Source: Atrichornis clamosus (Eukaryota; Chordata; Aves; Passeriformes; Menuridae). From it: a DNA stretch of 64,000 nucleotides. The notes under the pieces are model-generated. The model saw nothing but the letters and a program-made list of their open reading frames with translations. It was not told the origin of the DNA and ran no database searches. Position 1 is the stretch's first letter, and the number at the start of each line of letters is the position of its first letter. The translations under genes and the position numbers were made by a program. Location of the stretch: NCBI GenBank assembly GCA_013400975.1, contig WBMZ01000359.1:453-64452 (forward strand), written 5' to 3'. Shown in pieces: positions 35,040 through 46,266 of the stretch.

Positions 35040-38000
35040 ATTTCACACTTTCTGGTGAATTGATAAAGCATATAATAAACTACTTTATCAGTGCACAGAT
35101 AAACACGTCTATCTTTTAGTAGTTATTTTATTCACACTCCAATCTGCATTTCTGCACTTAGAGATGCCATTATGAATATGTTTACTGTTTTCATAGTGGT
35201 GCTTTCCTTGTTGATTTGGTAGCAGTTTAGTTCAATATGTTCAGATTACCCCAGAAGTTAGTAGTTTAGTGGTCTTTATCTAATTATTGCAGATTGTAAA
35301 TATAGTATGTCATTTGTAAATATACAGCCTCAATGAGCCCTCAACAGGGAATTTAGTATGGGATTTTTAGGGTTTAATATTTTTGTCATTTAATAATTTT
35401 CCTTTTACTTCAGTTTGTAATGATATCAGGTTTAGTAGTTTAGTTTTACTGGCTTTTCTCTCAAAATGCCTGGGTATGCCAAAGAATCATCTAATGCCCA
35501 AAGCAACATCTGATAGTTAAGGCTGTCTTAACTTTTATTTTGTCTAGCAAACAAATAGAAATACTTCTTTTTGTTGCTGTTGTTAAATTCTTCAAAGAAA
35601 TTCTAGTGCTCTTGAGATACTCAATGCAAGATGCACTGAAAGATTTGTATTTCTGCTAATGCTTATCCTACCTGCTCTGCTTCGAGAGAAAAGTTAAAAG
35701 ACTTTTTGTTTAAACAAGTTAATTTTTAACATTTGTTCATGTTTTATCCACAGGTGATTCTCTTTCACTTTCAAACCTGCAGTCTCACTTCTTGCACTCT
35801 CCAGGTTCTGATCCACCCAGCAATGGAAATATTTTCAAGGCTTTCCATAGAGTTTGGCTTGAAAACTCACCGTAGGCTTCTCTTGGTTGTTCACGTAGTT
35901 CTAAAGCATGAGAAGTCTATTTCTGAATTCAAAAGGGGAGGGAAGGCACCTGTTTATTTTTATTTCATGTTTTTTGTAAGAGCATCAGTTTTCACTCGAT
36001 GTACTGGAACAGCAATACGTAATTTTTCGTCGGGGTACATGTTGTTGATTTTTGAGCTTCTGCTCCATTTGACGTGATAACACGAGACACAATCTGGTTG
36101 TGGTCAAGGGAAAGCAGCTTTTGGAGTGCAACGTTCTCAGATTTTCTGGGCTATCTCTGTTATTGTCATATGGTTCTCTCACTTCTGAGTGAGCTTTTTT
36201 CAGATTTTGGTACTATTTTGTTATTCTTGTTATCAGCATGTGTTTGGCAAAGCATGAGCAGATATAATGGTAAAAGTATCAAGCAAATTTCCTGCAAAAC
36301 CGGAGTCTAACACCTCCCTGGTGATATTCATGGCTTAGGGACAGCTTTGTTCCCCCTCTGCTCTCCCCTCCTGTTGGGGACCTGGTTGGTTGCTCTTGCT
36401 CATGTAGGAAGTAGACAGTTTCTGGTTCACCAGTGCCACTCCCGCACTCCCAGGCTATTTCCCAGGAGCCAGATTGAATTTCTTCAGCAGGAAAGTTCTG
36501 CTTCAAATCTCTTAACACTGTTAAAGAAAAGAACGCATAAGATCTCTATTTTTTTCTCTAGAAAACGTAGTTTCACTGTAAGAGGAAAGAAGTTGGTAAA
36601 CATCGTAAAAAATACATTTTAAAGGTTTGGGGTTTTTTCCTTGGCATACCTTCATAAGTGCAACTTTTCCTTTCCTCATAATTGAACTTGCATAAAAAAC
36701 AGTTTGAAAAAACAACTGCTGTGCATGTTTATATATATAAATATATATATAGAAATACCTTCCAAGGCTGTTCCTTGTCAGTTAAAAATTATTTTAGAAG
36801 GGAGTAACACAGTGAAATGAAGTAAAACAAGGTAAATCAAAAGTATAGTTATGTCAGTGACCAAGTGACAGTTGGATTGAAGTGAGATTATGTTCACGCC
36901 AGCTGACTTATGTTTCTTATTTTGACTAATTGAAGGAAGCATTAGAAAACAGCTTTAGACATATATCCATGGCAATCAGTACACACAGCTAATATCATTT
37001 TGTGAATTAATTCTGTGCTTGTCAAAGCAATGTTTTGCTAGCATGCTGTGAGTGCTATCTTTATATTTTCCAAAAAAGATGGAAAACAAGGTCTTTAAAA
37101 AATTCATGAGGACCTCTCCTAAAAATGAAAGTACCATTTGAGAACTCAAACAATATAATCTATATAAATTACTCTGTGTATTATCATCCCTCACAAAACC
37201 CTATTCAATCAGTTCAGTTACATCATTCCATCACCATTAATGGTCCATTACTTTTACTCTGTTTTCAAACCACTGGTTATAGGAAGCCCAACTTCACTAC
37301 TGGAAAATTTCTTTTTAAATCATCTTCATCACCCAGTTCAACACATTCCAATCTGACACATTAACACATCAGAAAGTTTTATTGCCTTATTATCCAACTA
37401 GCAGAAAAAAAAATGTAATTCACACATCCATAGGATGAATTAAGTCTAATAGTGTGAACACCCTGCTAGGAAAACTCTCAAGGCACTCAGCTCCCTTCTG
37501 CTAAAATCTTTCACATGCTCAATAGCTGTTAACATTAGAGGTTAAACTAATATGAATTCCCTCATCAAAATCTCCTCTCAAAATTATCTAAATCTCTTAT
37601 ATTCTTATGTTTATTTTATATAAACAATAAGAAGGCAGAAGGTCCCTTTTTTTCAGAGAGTTACGTGGATGGATTTGAGCAGTACGACCATGCAAAGAAA
37701 AGAGAATTTCTCAGATGTGATGGCAAGATCCATTGGGTGAGTATTTTGAAGCAAGCTCTGAAAAGGTTTCAGGATCTGGTCCTACATTCAAAAGAAAGAG
37801 GGCTGGATTACTGATTGTTTGCTTTCATTGAGGCTGCCATGGACTAATAGACAAAAACTTGTCAAAGATGGTCATTTTGTGTTATAGTTAGAGACAATTC
37901 AATATCATTTCTCTCAGCTGTTATTGTGAGGCTTCTTTCTAATGGGGAAAGGAGAGTTGCCTGCTGACTCCCCTGGCCTGCCACCCTGCCTGCACACCTG

Positions 38001-38678
38001 TGCTTTGATGTCCTTCTGGTGAGTTTCCTCTACATTCTCCCTATATTTTCACCTTTTCCTCACATATATTAAAATAATTCCTGTTTGACTTTTTCTCCTT
38101 GGCTTCTACTTCCTTCCCTTCGCCTTATCTCCTCTTTCATCCCTTTTTCACCCTTTATTCTTTCACACAATCTATCATCTTCTCCCATGCCAGCTCCCCA
38201 GCAGGGCAAGAGTTCGTTCAAGCCCTTTTACAGCCAGATGCTCTGTGTGTTAAGAAATGTAATCAAGCAGAACTTGCCTCAGGCCTGTTGCTAAAATACC
38301 AGAAATTTGCACAACTAAGGTGGAAAGTAGAAGGAACATCTCTCTTTAGGTACCATTTTCCTGTTTGTTTGGTTTTTTTAAATCCTATAGCTTCTTATAA
38401 TGTTCGTGACTAATATTACCAATAGGGTGCACAAATTTCATAGACTTTGAAAAATAAGAAGAGTTCTGTTCACTCCTGATTTGTGTTCAAATTAAAGAAG
38501 TGGTAAGTTTTCTAGCTCCAGTAAAATATTTTATTGGAGACTTCTCCCTTTGTTTTTTCTTATTTTTATACTTTTCCTACTGTCCTGTTCCAATACAATC
38601 CATTTGCTATTTTGTATACATGTAGGCCGTGGAAGAGGTATTATTCCAGACATATATGCTCGGATCTATTAAAAATAC
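35040..38678. other. Unique AT-rich DNA, no gene seen
   Basis: Non-repetitive apart from a TA-rich stretch at 36729-36751. Overlapping 78-114 codon frames at 35733-36622 occur on both strands with no domain. A slightly GC-richer patch at 36310-36490 is unassigned. A pyrimidine-rich patch is present at 38080-38190. Confidence 0.55.
36729..36751. repeat. (AT)n microsatellite
   Basis: TATATATATAAATATATATATA-type sequence, 23 bases and imperfect. Confidence 0.85.
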
Positions 38679-38744
38679 ATAGATATAGATATAGATGATA
38701 TAGATATAGATAGATATAGATGATATAGATATAGATATATATAA
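38679..38744. repeat. (GATATA)n / (GATA) microsatellite
   Basis: About 65 bases of AGATAT hexamers interspersed with GATGATAT and AGATAGATAT variants, ending in ATATAT. It supplies dense GATA words, which should not be read as a GATA-factor element. Confidence 0.92.
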
Positions 38745-41700
38745 TCAGTGTTACCTGGTTTGTATTTGTACCTTCTCATGTCACTGTTACTGAATATGTT
38801 CAAAGTTTCAATCTTTAATATCCCACGACTGCAGTTTGTGAGGAATCAAGCCCAGAAAGTGTTCTGGCTGTTGCCCACATTGGTGATATTTGGAGCTTGC
38901 CCAAATTTCTCTGAGGTTTCCTTGCTCCATTACTTCTGGTAGAACTAATCCTGAGATGCTGCCTAAAGAAACAAATCCCCAGAGCTCCTTCCTTCCATCT
39001 CCTTCACTGATGGAGGAGAACAGGGAAACATTGACAAGTGGCAGACCTTGCTACAGAAGTTTCAAGTTTAACACAGTTAAAAAAAAAAAAAAAAAGGAAA
39101 TAAAAAATAAATAACAATGCCTAGTGATTTCTCGTACACACGTAAATAACATTGCAAAATTTATTACTTGAATATATTTGCACCTTGGACATTAAAATAT
39201 GTTTTTAGTAATATTTATTTTCTTGTTTCCTCCAGTCCTACTTTTCTTAACTGTATCAAAATCACACAAGACCCTCTGAGAAACTAAATCAGTAGAGCTG
39301 AAAGCATCGGTGTTTTCACAGAAATAATGTGATTTTTTTTTTTTAATGGTTGACCTTTCACTGTTGAAAGCACAAGAATTTCAAGCAGTTCTTTTAATTT
39401 TTCTTTCCGTTCACACAGTTTTCATGAATATAATTAAAGATGGACAAAATAATTGCCTAACCTATGTGCCAGAGCTACAAGTTCTTTTGAGTAGAAACAG
39501 GAAAACAGGACGGCTGGGGGCAGGGGAGGGGTCCAGGGAAAGAGAAGGGGAAACACAGTCGATGTTGTGTGGAAGGTGAGTTAATGATACCAGATTTCTG
39601 CATTTCCATAGCAGTTCAGGAGCTGTGCCAGAGCTCTGGGACCTTCTGTGTTTCTGGTTCCCCAGGGCAAGGCTCCGTTCTCGGTATTCCACATACATAA
39701 AAACATTCTCAGCATATATGATCCCATCTTTATAATCTGATTTCCCCAAGAATAAAACATAAGCCTCTGGGCTGGGAAAGGCAGAAAGTCGGGATAAAAC
39801 ATACAGATCCTGATTTATTTATTTTTCAAACTAAAGTAATGCACGCCAGTGGTATGGGGATGGAGACGAAAAGCTTGTCTGGCAGGAGCCTCCAAAAGTT
39901 TAATTAGTTGTTTGACTTTGTAAAGATCACCTCCAGTCTCCCACCAGATTTTCTCAAAGAATTAAAGCTCTGCTCTCCACAGGGTGGAACCCTGTCTTCA
40001 TCCCTACAACCTCTTTTCCACACGTGTTCTCTTGAACTCCAGGCAGGATGTGAGGGTACAACTGCACATTGAATTCATTCAACAATTTGGAGTTTATGAG
40101 GGATGTACCAAGTGCCTTTTGAGGAAGCACCTGAAATTTGTATTCCCACGCAACCTAAACTTGCAGTACTTCAAATTTCCCCATTCAGCAAGGTTTTTAT
40201 TAATCCACAATGGAACTTTGCAGCAGGAATTAATTTTTTTTTCTGTTAAATAATTTCTGTTCCTGTAGCTTTCTAGAAAATATGTCTCTTTTTAAAAGTC
40301 GTCTTTAAAAGGTGCATTTGCAGCTAAGTACAAACAGTCATTATGCAGAATGTGTCTGAAAACAAATAATCTGTATGATTGGTGTTCCCAGGTTTCTTCT
40401 GTTGAATGAGAAATGCACGGGCTATGAGCTGTGGGGTTTTTACACTCTTGCTTCCCATGGCATAGCCAGCACCTCAGTGATAGAAAGCGTCCCAAAAGAG
40501 GGAAAATAATTCAATTGCTATGCCTGACATCTTTGGTCATAATGAAAACTGGGAACACCTAAACCTGTGAGAGAAACTGCAAAAGGCACCACGCTGGGCT
40601 TCCTTCAGGTGTGGGGTCAAACAGAAGCAGCTGCAATGTCCAGCACGTACTTGGAACTTCTCAGCTGGGGATTTAGACGTGAACAAGTTGGTAGCTTGGA
40701 GCTCTGGGGAGAAAAGTGGTTTATCTCAGCGAATGCTAAAGAGCTGTGAGAACTCTACCCTAGGTGAAGAGTATTCACTGAAACAGTGGGCAGCAGGAAG
40801 GATTGTGTTGGTATTTGTGTCTTTTCCATCAGGGATTTTTGATGGAGTTAGAAGTGCCTACAAAAATTTATTATTTTTTATTAAAGAACTACAGCGTGGG
40901 GGCTGAGTCTGTAAGCAGAACAGAAGTTTCTGGAGGCATTTTAAATCTTGAATGTTTTCTGTCTTATATAAGAAACTTATTATTTAATATCCCTGAGCAA
41001 CAAGACTACAGATTTTACTTCTTATCTGAAGAGATGTTTATTTCAGTTTTATAAAATTAAAATAAAAATCCCATAAAAGGCATAAAGTGCCTGCAATAAT
41101 ACGTCTGGAACTTAAATTGTCTTGTTCCATCTTATGTTTTGTCAACAGTAGCAAACCAGAAACTTGATGGTCATTTTAAAGACGTATAATTTTTTAAGTG
41201 TAAGAGGTAATGGTACATAAATTGCCTGGAGGAAAAAAGAGAGACAAGCCAAACTTCAGGCATGGACAGATGGGCTTCTAAACAGGGTTTTTATTGGAAT
41301 AACAGTGATCTAGAGCTGTTGGTTTGGGGGTTTTTTAATAGAAGAACTACAGTACATATAAACTATTTAAAAAAAAAGCAGATGAAGAAGTGTTTCTGCA
41401 CCAAAATACTTCACTTGGTGTGTGGAACATCAGAGCCCAGCCTGAAGTGCTGAAGTGAGCATGGAGGTTAAATTGGCCACTAAGAGAAACTGATTTTGTG
41501 ACCAACTGAGACTTTATGTAAGAGTAAAAATCAGAATCAGGCTTGTAAACCAGTACAAACTAAAAAATACAATTTTTGGTAAATACTAAATTGTGATACA
41601 TCTGGATGTTCTCCTTTAATTATTTTGGAATTTGGATTGTTTTGTTGGGAGTGTGTGTGCATATTTGTTTGTACAAAGGCAAATGTACTTGAAGGAAGAA

Positions 41701-41755
41701 ATTACCAGAAAATAACAAATTTTCTAATGAACAGTAGCTAAACAAGCTACTAATG
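38745..41755. other. Unique AT-rich DNA, no gene seen
   Basis: Non-repetitive, with an A-run at 39080-39096 and a T-run at 39331-39343. A mildly GC-richer patch at 39500-39680 carries 77- and 95-codon frames on opposite strands without motifs. No transposon was recognised. Confidence 0.55.
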
Positions 41756-41818
41756 TTTTATGTTATGTTATGGTATGTTATGTTATGTTATGTTATGTTC
41801 TGTTATGTTATGTTATGG
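41756..41818. repeat. (TTATG)n microsatellite
   Basis: About 12 pentamer units with two substitutions (TGGTATG, TGTTCTG), running directly into the 5' side of a truncated CR1 tail. Confidence 0.93.
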
Positions 41819-41886
41819 AAGGCTGCTGAGGTAGAAAGAGGTCTTTAAGGTCTCCTCCAACCCCAACCATTCTATGATTCCATGAC
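41819..41886 (+). mobile_element. CR1 LINE 3' terminus, sense, very short
   Basis: AGAGGTCTTTAAGGTCTCC is followed by TCCAACCCCAACCATTCTATG and ATTCCATGAC, quoted in pieces. The CCAACCC...CATTCTATGATTC ending identifies the CR1 terminus in plus orientation. Only about 65 bases are preserved. Confidence 0.85.
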
Positions 41887-44837
41887 AGAGACAGAACATA
41901 TGAAAACAGACACAATTTGCAAGGAATATTATAAAAGACCTGGATAAAGGCATTTTGCTCACTCTCTTCAGTTTCATTTCCTTGGGGACTTTTAATTCTA
42001 TATTTATTTCTCAATATGGAGCTAGACCACTGTCATAAAAAACACATGCCCTGACAGTTTGGCATGAAAGGAATATCTAGGCTGTTCACGTCTGCATTCA
42101 CATGAGCAGGGCAAATGAACTCTCTATAGGCTCAGAAAGAAAAGAATGAAACAACCTGATGCCACTTCCTGATGCTCTTCTTCCAACTTCTCGGGAGGAC
42201 TTTTAAAGCAAGAATTTTACTTTCCCCAACCTGCCTTTCAAACAAGGAAGATCACAGTCCCCAGCTCCTGAGTCAGTTTCACTCCTCCTCATGCCATGCC
42301 GAAAGCACGAGTCCTCCCCAGTTTTCTGCCTACAAGAGGCTGCCCCCAATTTGAGACCTGCTTCTGAGAGAAGCTGCTCTCTCTTCATTAATGTCATTAC
42401 AACTCTCATTAATGTCAAATGGGGCGGCAGAAAGGACACAGAGCTTCGAAACCTTTCCATTGCCATTCTGTAAAGGGCTCTCCAAAGCTAGTCACATCCT
42501 GTCTCCTCTGCTCTAACCATTAGAATTTCTTCTGGCTGTGGTCATCAAAAAAGAAGCAATATTGGGTGATAGTTGCAGGGGAAAAAAAATAGAACCCTAA
42601 CCTAAACTAGCTAGTCTGTTTCACTGTTTTGCAAAAAAAAAAGGTAGTCTGAAACTTCTAGGTTCTTACACTTCCTTATTTCCGAATTTCAGTTTATTGT
42701 AGTCTGTGATGATGCAATCTCTGCAGATTCCTATCACTTTCTGGCCTTTTATTAGGCTGGGATTTGTTGAAATGAAAGTGACTGGGAGAGATGTATCACC
42801 AGATGTGCTTGCTGCTGAATTTGAAGTTATATATATATATATATTTATATATATCTTCTCTGACCTTCAGAATATTAGAGTGCTCAATGTTGTATAACAT
42901 GATTATCTGTATTTTTCAACATGTTATGAGGAGAAAGAAGGTATCTTGGCATCTTTTAAAATATATTCTTAGTTAAAGAAAATCCTACTTAAACTGTTAA
43001 GCAGGAAGTTTAAAATTAGTTTAGAAAAAAAAAATTCCTTAATCAAGCTGCCATGAAAATGAAGACAAACGAGAGAGTTTCCTGTTCATAGATTCAGAAG
43101 CACTTAAGGAAATGAGAAGGAAAAATCAGTTCTTTGTGTGCAATCCCAGCAAAATTCTGGGGGAGAACCCTTAATTTTTCATATTTAATTAAATAGGAAA
43201 AATATACCATCTTTTGTCCTTATTTTCATCCCACTATTAATTAAAGGAAAAAGTTGATTAGCATTTAGTTCTCCTCTGACTGAGAAAACAAACGTGTTCA
43301 AATTTGTAAATTTACATCTGTAAAAACACACCAGAGGACATTCACAATGGAAACATCCAATTTGTTTTACAAGAAAATTATACCTGTATGCAGTAAGATC
43401 AATCTGTTACATGACCTTAAGCAGGCACAAATATGAAGACATGTATGTTATAACCATTCTAATATGCAAATTTAACACAGATGTACATTAGTACATTAGT
43501 ACACACATGTACTGCGCTTTAAATAATGCTTTGCAATAACATAATCTACAATTTTAATAAGCAAAGGAAAGCTAAACTCAGAAGGGCTACGATTTCCTTC
43601 TGGCAGAAAGCCAGAACCAAGAGTAGAAATCCAGGGTTTTCAACTCTCAGACCACAGCTCGATCCATCAGACTGTTGTCTCAAAACACCACTCAAAACCA
43701 ATTCATTACAGCCAATATTATTTTGTGCACTTCAGAGGTACAGTTTTGGCAGTTTTACTGATATAAGGAAAAGCACTTCTAGATTAAAATGTTTATGCTC
43801 TATTCATTTGCATATAGGTCAATCTATTGAATAATGCATATTCTCGTCTACTTATTATCAGGAATCTACCTAGAGTCTCCCCCTGGGTAAATTAAGCAAA
43901 TCTTGAAAGCCCAGAGAAAGAAAGAAAAGAACAGGCAGCTGCTTTAAAACTATTTTTCCTCAAGAATTATTTTGACGACAAGTAAAAAATGAACAAGTTA
44001 GACGCCTAAAAGTGTTTTCCATCAGAAGATAAACTGTTTTGCATTCCAGTATAGATTGTTCTGAAATCTGTTATGTGATTCTAATTTATATATTTTTGTA
44101 GAAGGATGAGGAGTAATTTCACACAGTTACACACAGTTTATTTATTGACCATTGCAAATAAACACCTTCATAATAAAGTTTTGCAAAAGTACATTGGAAG
44201 TGACCTATCTATGTATAAATATAAAAAGAAAGCATACAGATATAAGTAAACACATGTATAAAACTGTAAAATATCTCCTGAATTATAGGTTGTGTAGAAG
44301 TGACTTCAGTGAAGCCTAGTACTGAAGGTCTCTGCTGGCATAAAAATTAATATAAGGCTGAAGTCTAAAATAAATAACAGCCTGATCGTATTAGTCATGG
44401 TGGCTCCCCGCAGATGCTAGAAGTTTGACTTAAAGAGTATTGTTTGCATGTTCTTCTGTAAGATTAAAAAAAAATATTCTATGAGAAGAATGTCTGTAAT
44501 TAAGATAAGTTTATGCATTTTCCATATACCTCAAATTTGTGGGTGTTTCCACAACAGTGATCATTAACTGAGGCACAACAGAGAAAACACCACCCCCTTT
44601 GGCTACGGGCCAGAACAACATTTCAAGTTTCCCTGCCAACTCCTCAAGCTCCCTTACAGGACGCTACATTCCTTGCTTTAATCCCTAAGACTGATCAGCA
44701 AAAAAGAGCAAAACCAAAACCACTTCCCGGGAAATCTCTTTTCTTTCTCTGGTTACAGCTCATTGTTATTAAGACTATTTGTTAACCAAAACCAAATTTC
44801 TAATCAAAAGCTAATCAGGATAGCCTTATCAACTTTT
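41887..44837. other. Unique AT-rich DNA, no gene seen
   Basis: Non-repetitive apart from an AT microsatellite. A moderately GC-richer stretch at 42170-42480 has short frames on both strands. The 102-codon plus frame at 43526-43834 has no motif. A compact patch at 44560-44650 is unassigned. Confidence 0.55.
42828..42854. repeat. (AT)n microsatellite
   Basis: About 27 bases of alternating AT with one TTT interruption. Confidence 0.88.
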
Positions 44838-45106
44838 CAGTGGTGTCCAGCGACAGAGTGAGGAGCAATTGCCAAAATCTAAAAGTTCTACCCCACCATG
44901 AGGAAGAACTTCTTTCCATGGAGGGTATCAAAGCCTGGAAGAGGTGCCCAGGGAGGCTGTGGAGTCTCCCTGTCCGGAGGGATTTCAAACCCCCCTGGAC
45001 ACGTTCCTGTGTCACCTGCTCCAGGTGACCCTGCCTGGGCAGGAGGGCTGGACTGGGTGATGTCCAGAGGTCCCTTCCAACCCCAACTACTTTTGTCGTT
45101 CTGTGC
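44838..45106 (+). mobile_element. CR1 LINE 3' fragment, sense (~270 bp)
   Basis: Recognisable CR1 order in plus orientation: GAGGAAGAACTTCTTTCC, GCCTGGAAGAGGTGCCCAGG, GTGGAGTCTCCCTGTCCGG, CTGGACACGTTCCTGTGTCA, CTGCTCCAGGTGACCCTGCC, GGCTGGACTGGGTGATGTCC, then TCCCTTCCAACCCCAACTAC and an eroded terminal repeat (GTTCTGTGC). It is 5'-truncated, with no RT coding retained. Confidence 0.94.
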
Positions 45107-45470
45107 ACTAAAATTCCTGATCTGTTCTCCACTGAATGGTATCCATAGGATGTTCTATCCTTAGCTTGTCAACAAACTGGTACTAGAAACAGTTTTTAGG
45201 AGACAGAAATTATTTTATTAATGTGAACATGATGCAACTAGGGTGATTTGGTTTTGGTTTTTTTTTTTCATTCATTGAAGGGTTTTTTTGGTGGGTTTTT
45301 TGTTTGGTTGGTTTCTTTCAGGCATTGTTGGCATGTTTGTGTTGCATTTCTGTTAGATTCAAGTTATCTGTTTCCTGCTTCTCTACACACTAATATGTTA
45401 CATCTCTTGAACCTGATAATCTTCTAATATCAAGCTTTGGATACCACAGGATGCATCTTTATACTTAACA
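45107..45470. other. Spacer with T/G tract between CR1 copies
   Basis: AT-rich spacer containing a T/G low-complexity run at 45248-45320 (GGTTTTGGTTTTTTTTTTTC, GGTTTTTTTGGTGGG). No gene was seen. Confidence 0.6.
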
Positions 45471-45682
45471 ATGAGGGTGGGGAGGCCCTGGCACAGGGTG
45501 CCCGGAGCAGCTGTGGCTGCCCCTGGATCCTTGGAAGTGTCCAAGGCCAGGTTGGACGGGGCTTGGAGCAACCTGGGAAAGTGGAAGATGTCCCTGCCCG
45601 TGGCAGGGGGGTTAAATAGGGTGATGTTTAAGGTCCCTTGCAATCCAGACATTCTGTGATTCTTTGATTCTATGATTTTATG
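45471..45682 (+). mobile_element. CR1 LINE 3' fragment, sense (~210 bp)
   Basis: Plus-orientation CR1 text: GGGTGGGGAGGCCCTGGCAC, GTGCCCGGAGCAGCTGTGG, CCCCTGGATCCTTGGAAGTG, AAGGCCAGGTTGGACGGGGC, CCCTGCCCGTGGCAGGGGGG, TTTAAGGTCCCTTGC, then the terminal repeat ATTCTGTGATTCTTTGATTC. It closely resembles the copy at 59716-59962, so both probably come from one subfamily. Confidence 0.94.
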
Positions 45683-45930
45683 TTAGCAAACTTTTTATGT
45701 CTGATTTCTTTAAAAATGCAGGTTTTATAAATACTAAATACTAGGATTCTGGTGTCATCCAGATAAAAAACAAAATCCATTCTGTCTTGGAGAAAGATGG
45801 AGAAGAAAGGTGGAAGTGCATGTATGACACATACAAAAACACCCTGCACACTCTCATGGCAAAATACTAAACAAGGAGAATATAGGAGAAAACGTGGTCA
45901 TTTAACCACACTGCTGAATAGATCTAATCA

Positions 45931-46266
45931 ATTGAATATCCAGAGCTGGAGGGGACACACAAAGTTCACCCAGCCCAGTCCCTGTCCCTGCACAGACCCC
46001 CCAACAATCCCACCCTGTGCATCCCTGGCAGCGCTGTCCAAAGGCTCCTGGAGCTCTGGCAGCCTTGGGGCCGTGCCCATTCCCTGGGGAGCCTGGTCAG
46101 TGCCCAGCACCCTCTGGGGGAAGAACCTTTCCCTTCTCTCCAGCCTGACCCTCCCTGGCACAGCTCCAGCCGTTCCAGGGTCCTGTCCCTGTCCCAGGGA
46201 GCAGAGCTCGGAGCTGCCCCCCGGGAGGAACCTGCAGACTGATGTGGGGTCTCCCCTCATTGCCAC
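45931..46266 (-). mobile_element. CR1 LINE 3' fragment, antisense (~335 bp)
   Basis: A reverse-orientation CR1 of a different subfamily from its neighbour. Key blocks on plus: ATATCCAGAGCTGGAGGGG, CAACAATCCCACCCTGTGC, GGCTCCTGGAGCTCTGGCAG, CCTTGGGGCCGTGCCCATTC, CACCCTCTGGGGGAAGAACC and TCCAGCCTGACCCTCCCTGG. This and the previous copy are convergent, 3' ends facing each other across about 250 bases. The 170-codon plus frame 45797-46309 and the 112-codon minus frame are read-throughs of this GC-rich repeat. Confidence 0.92.

Noticed and set aside
38679..38744. Dense GATA words suggesting a GATA-factor element
   Set aside because: They are units of a GATATA microsatellite.
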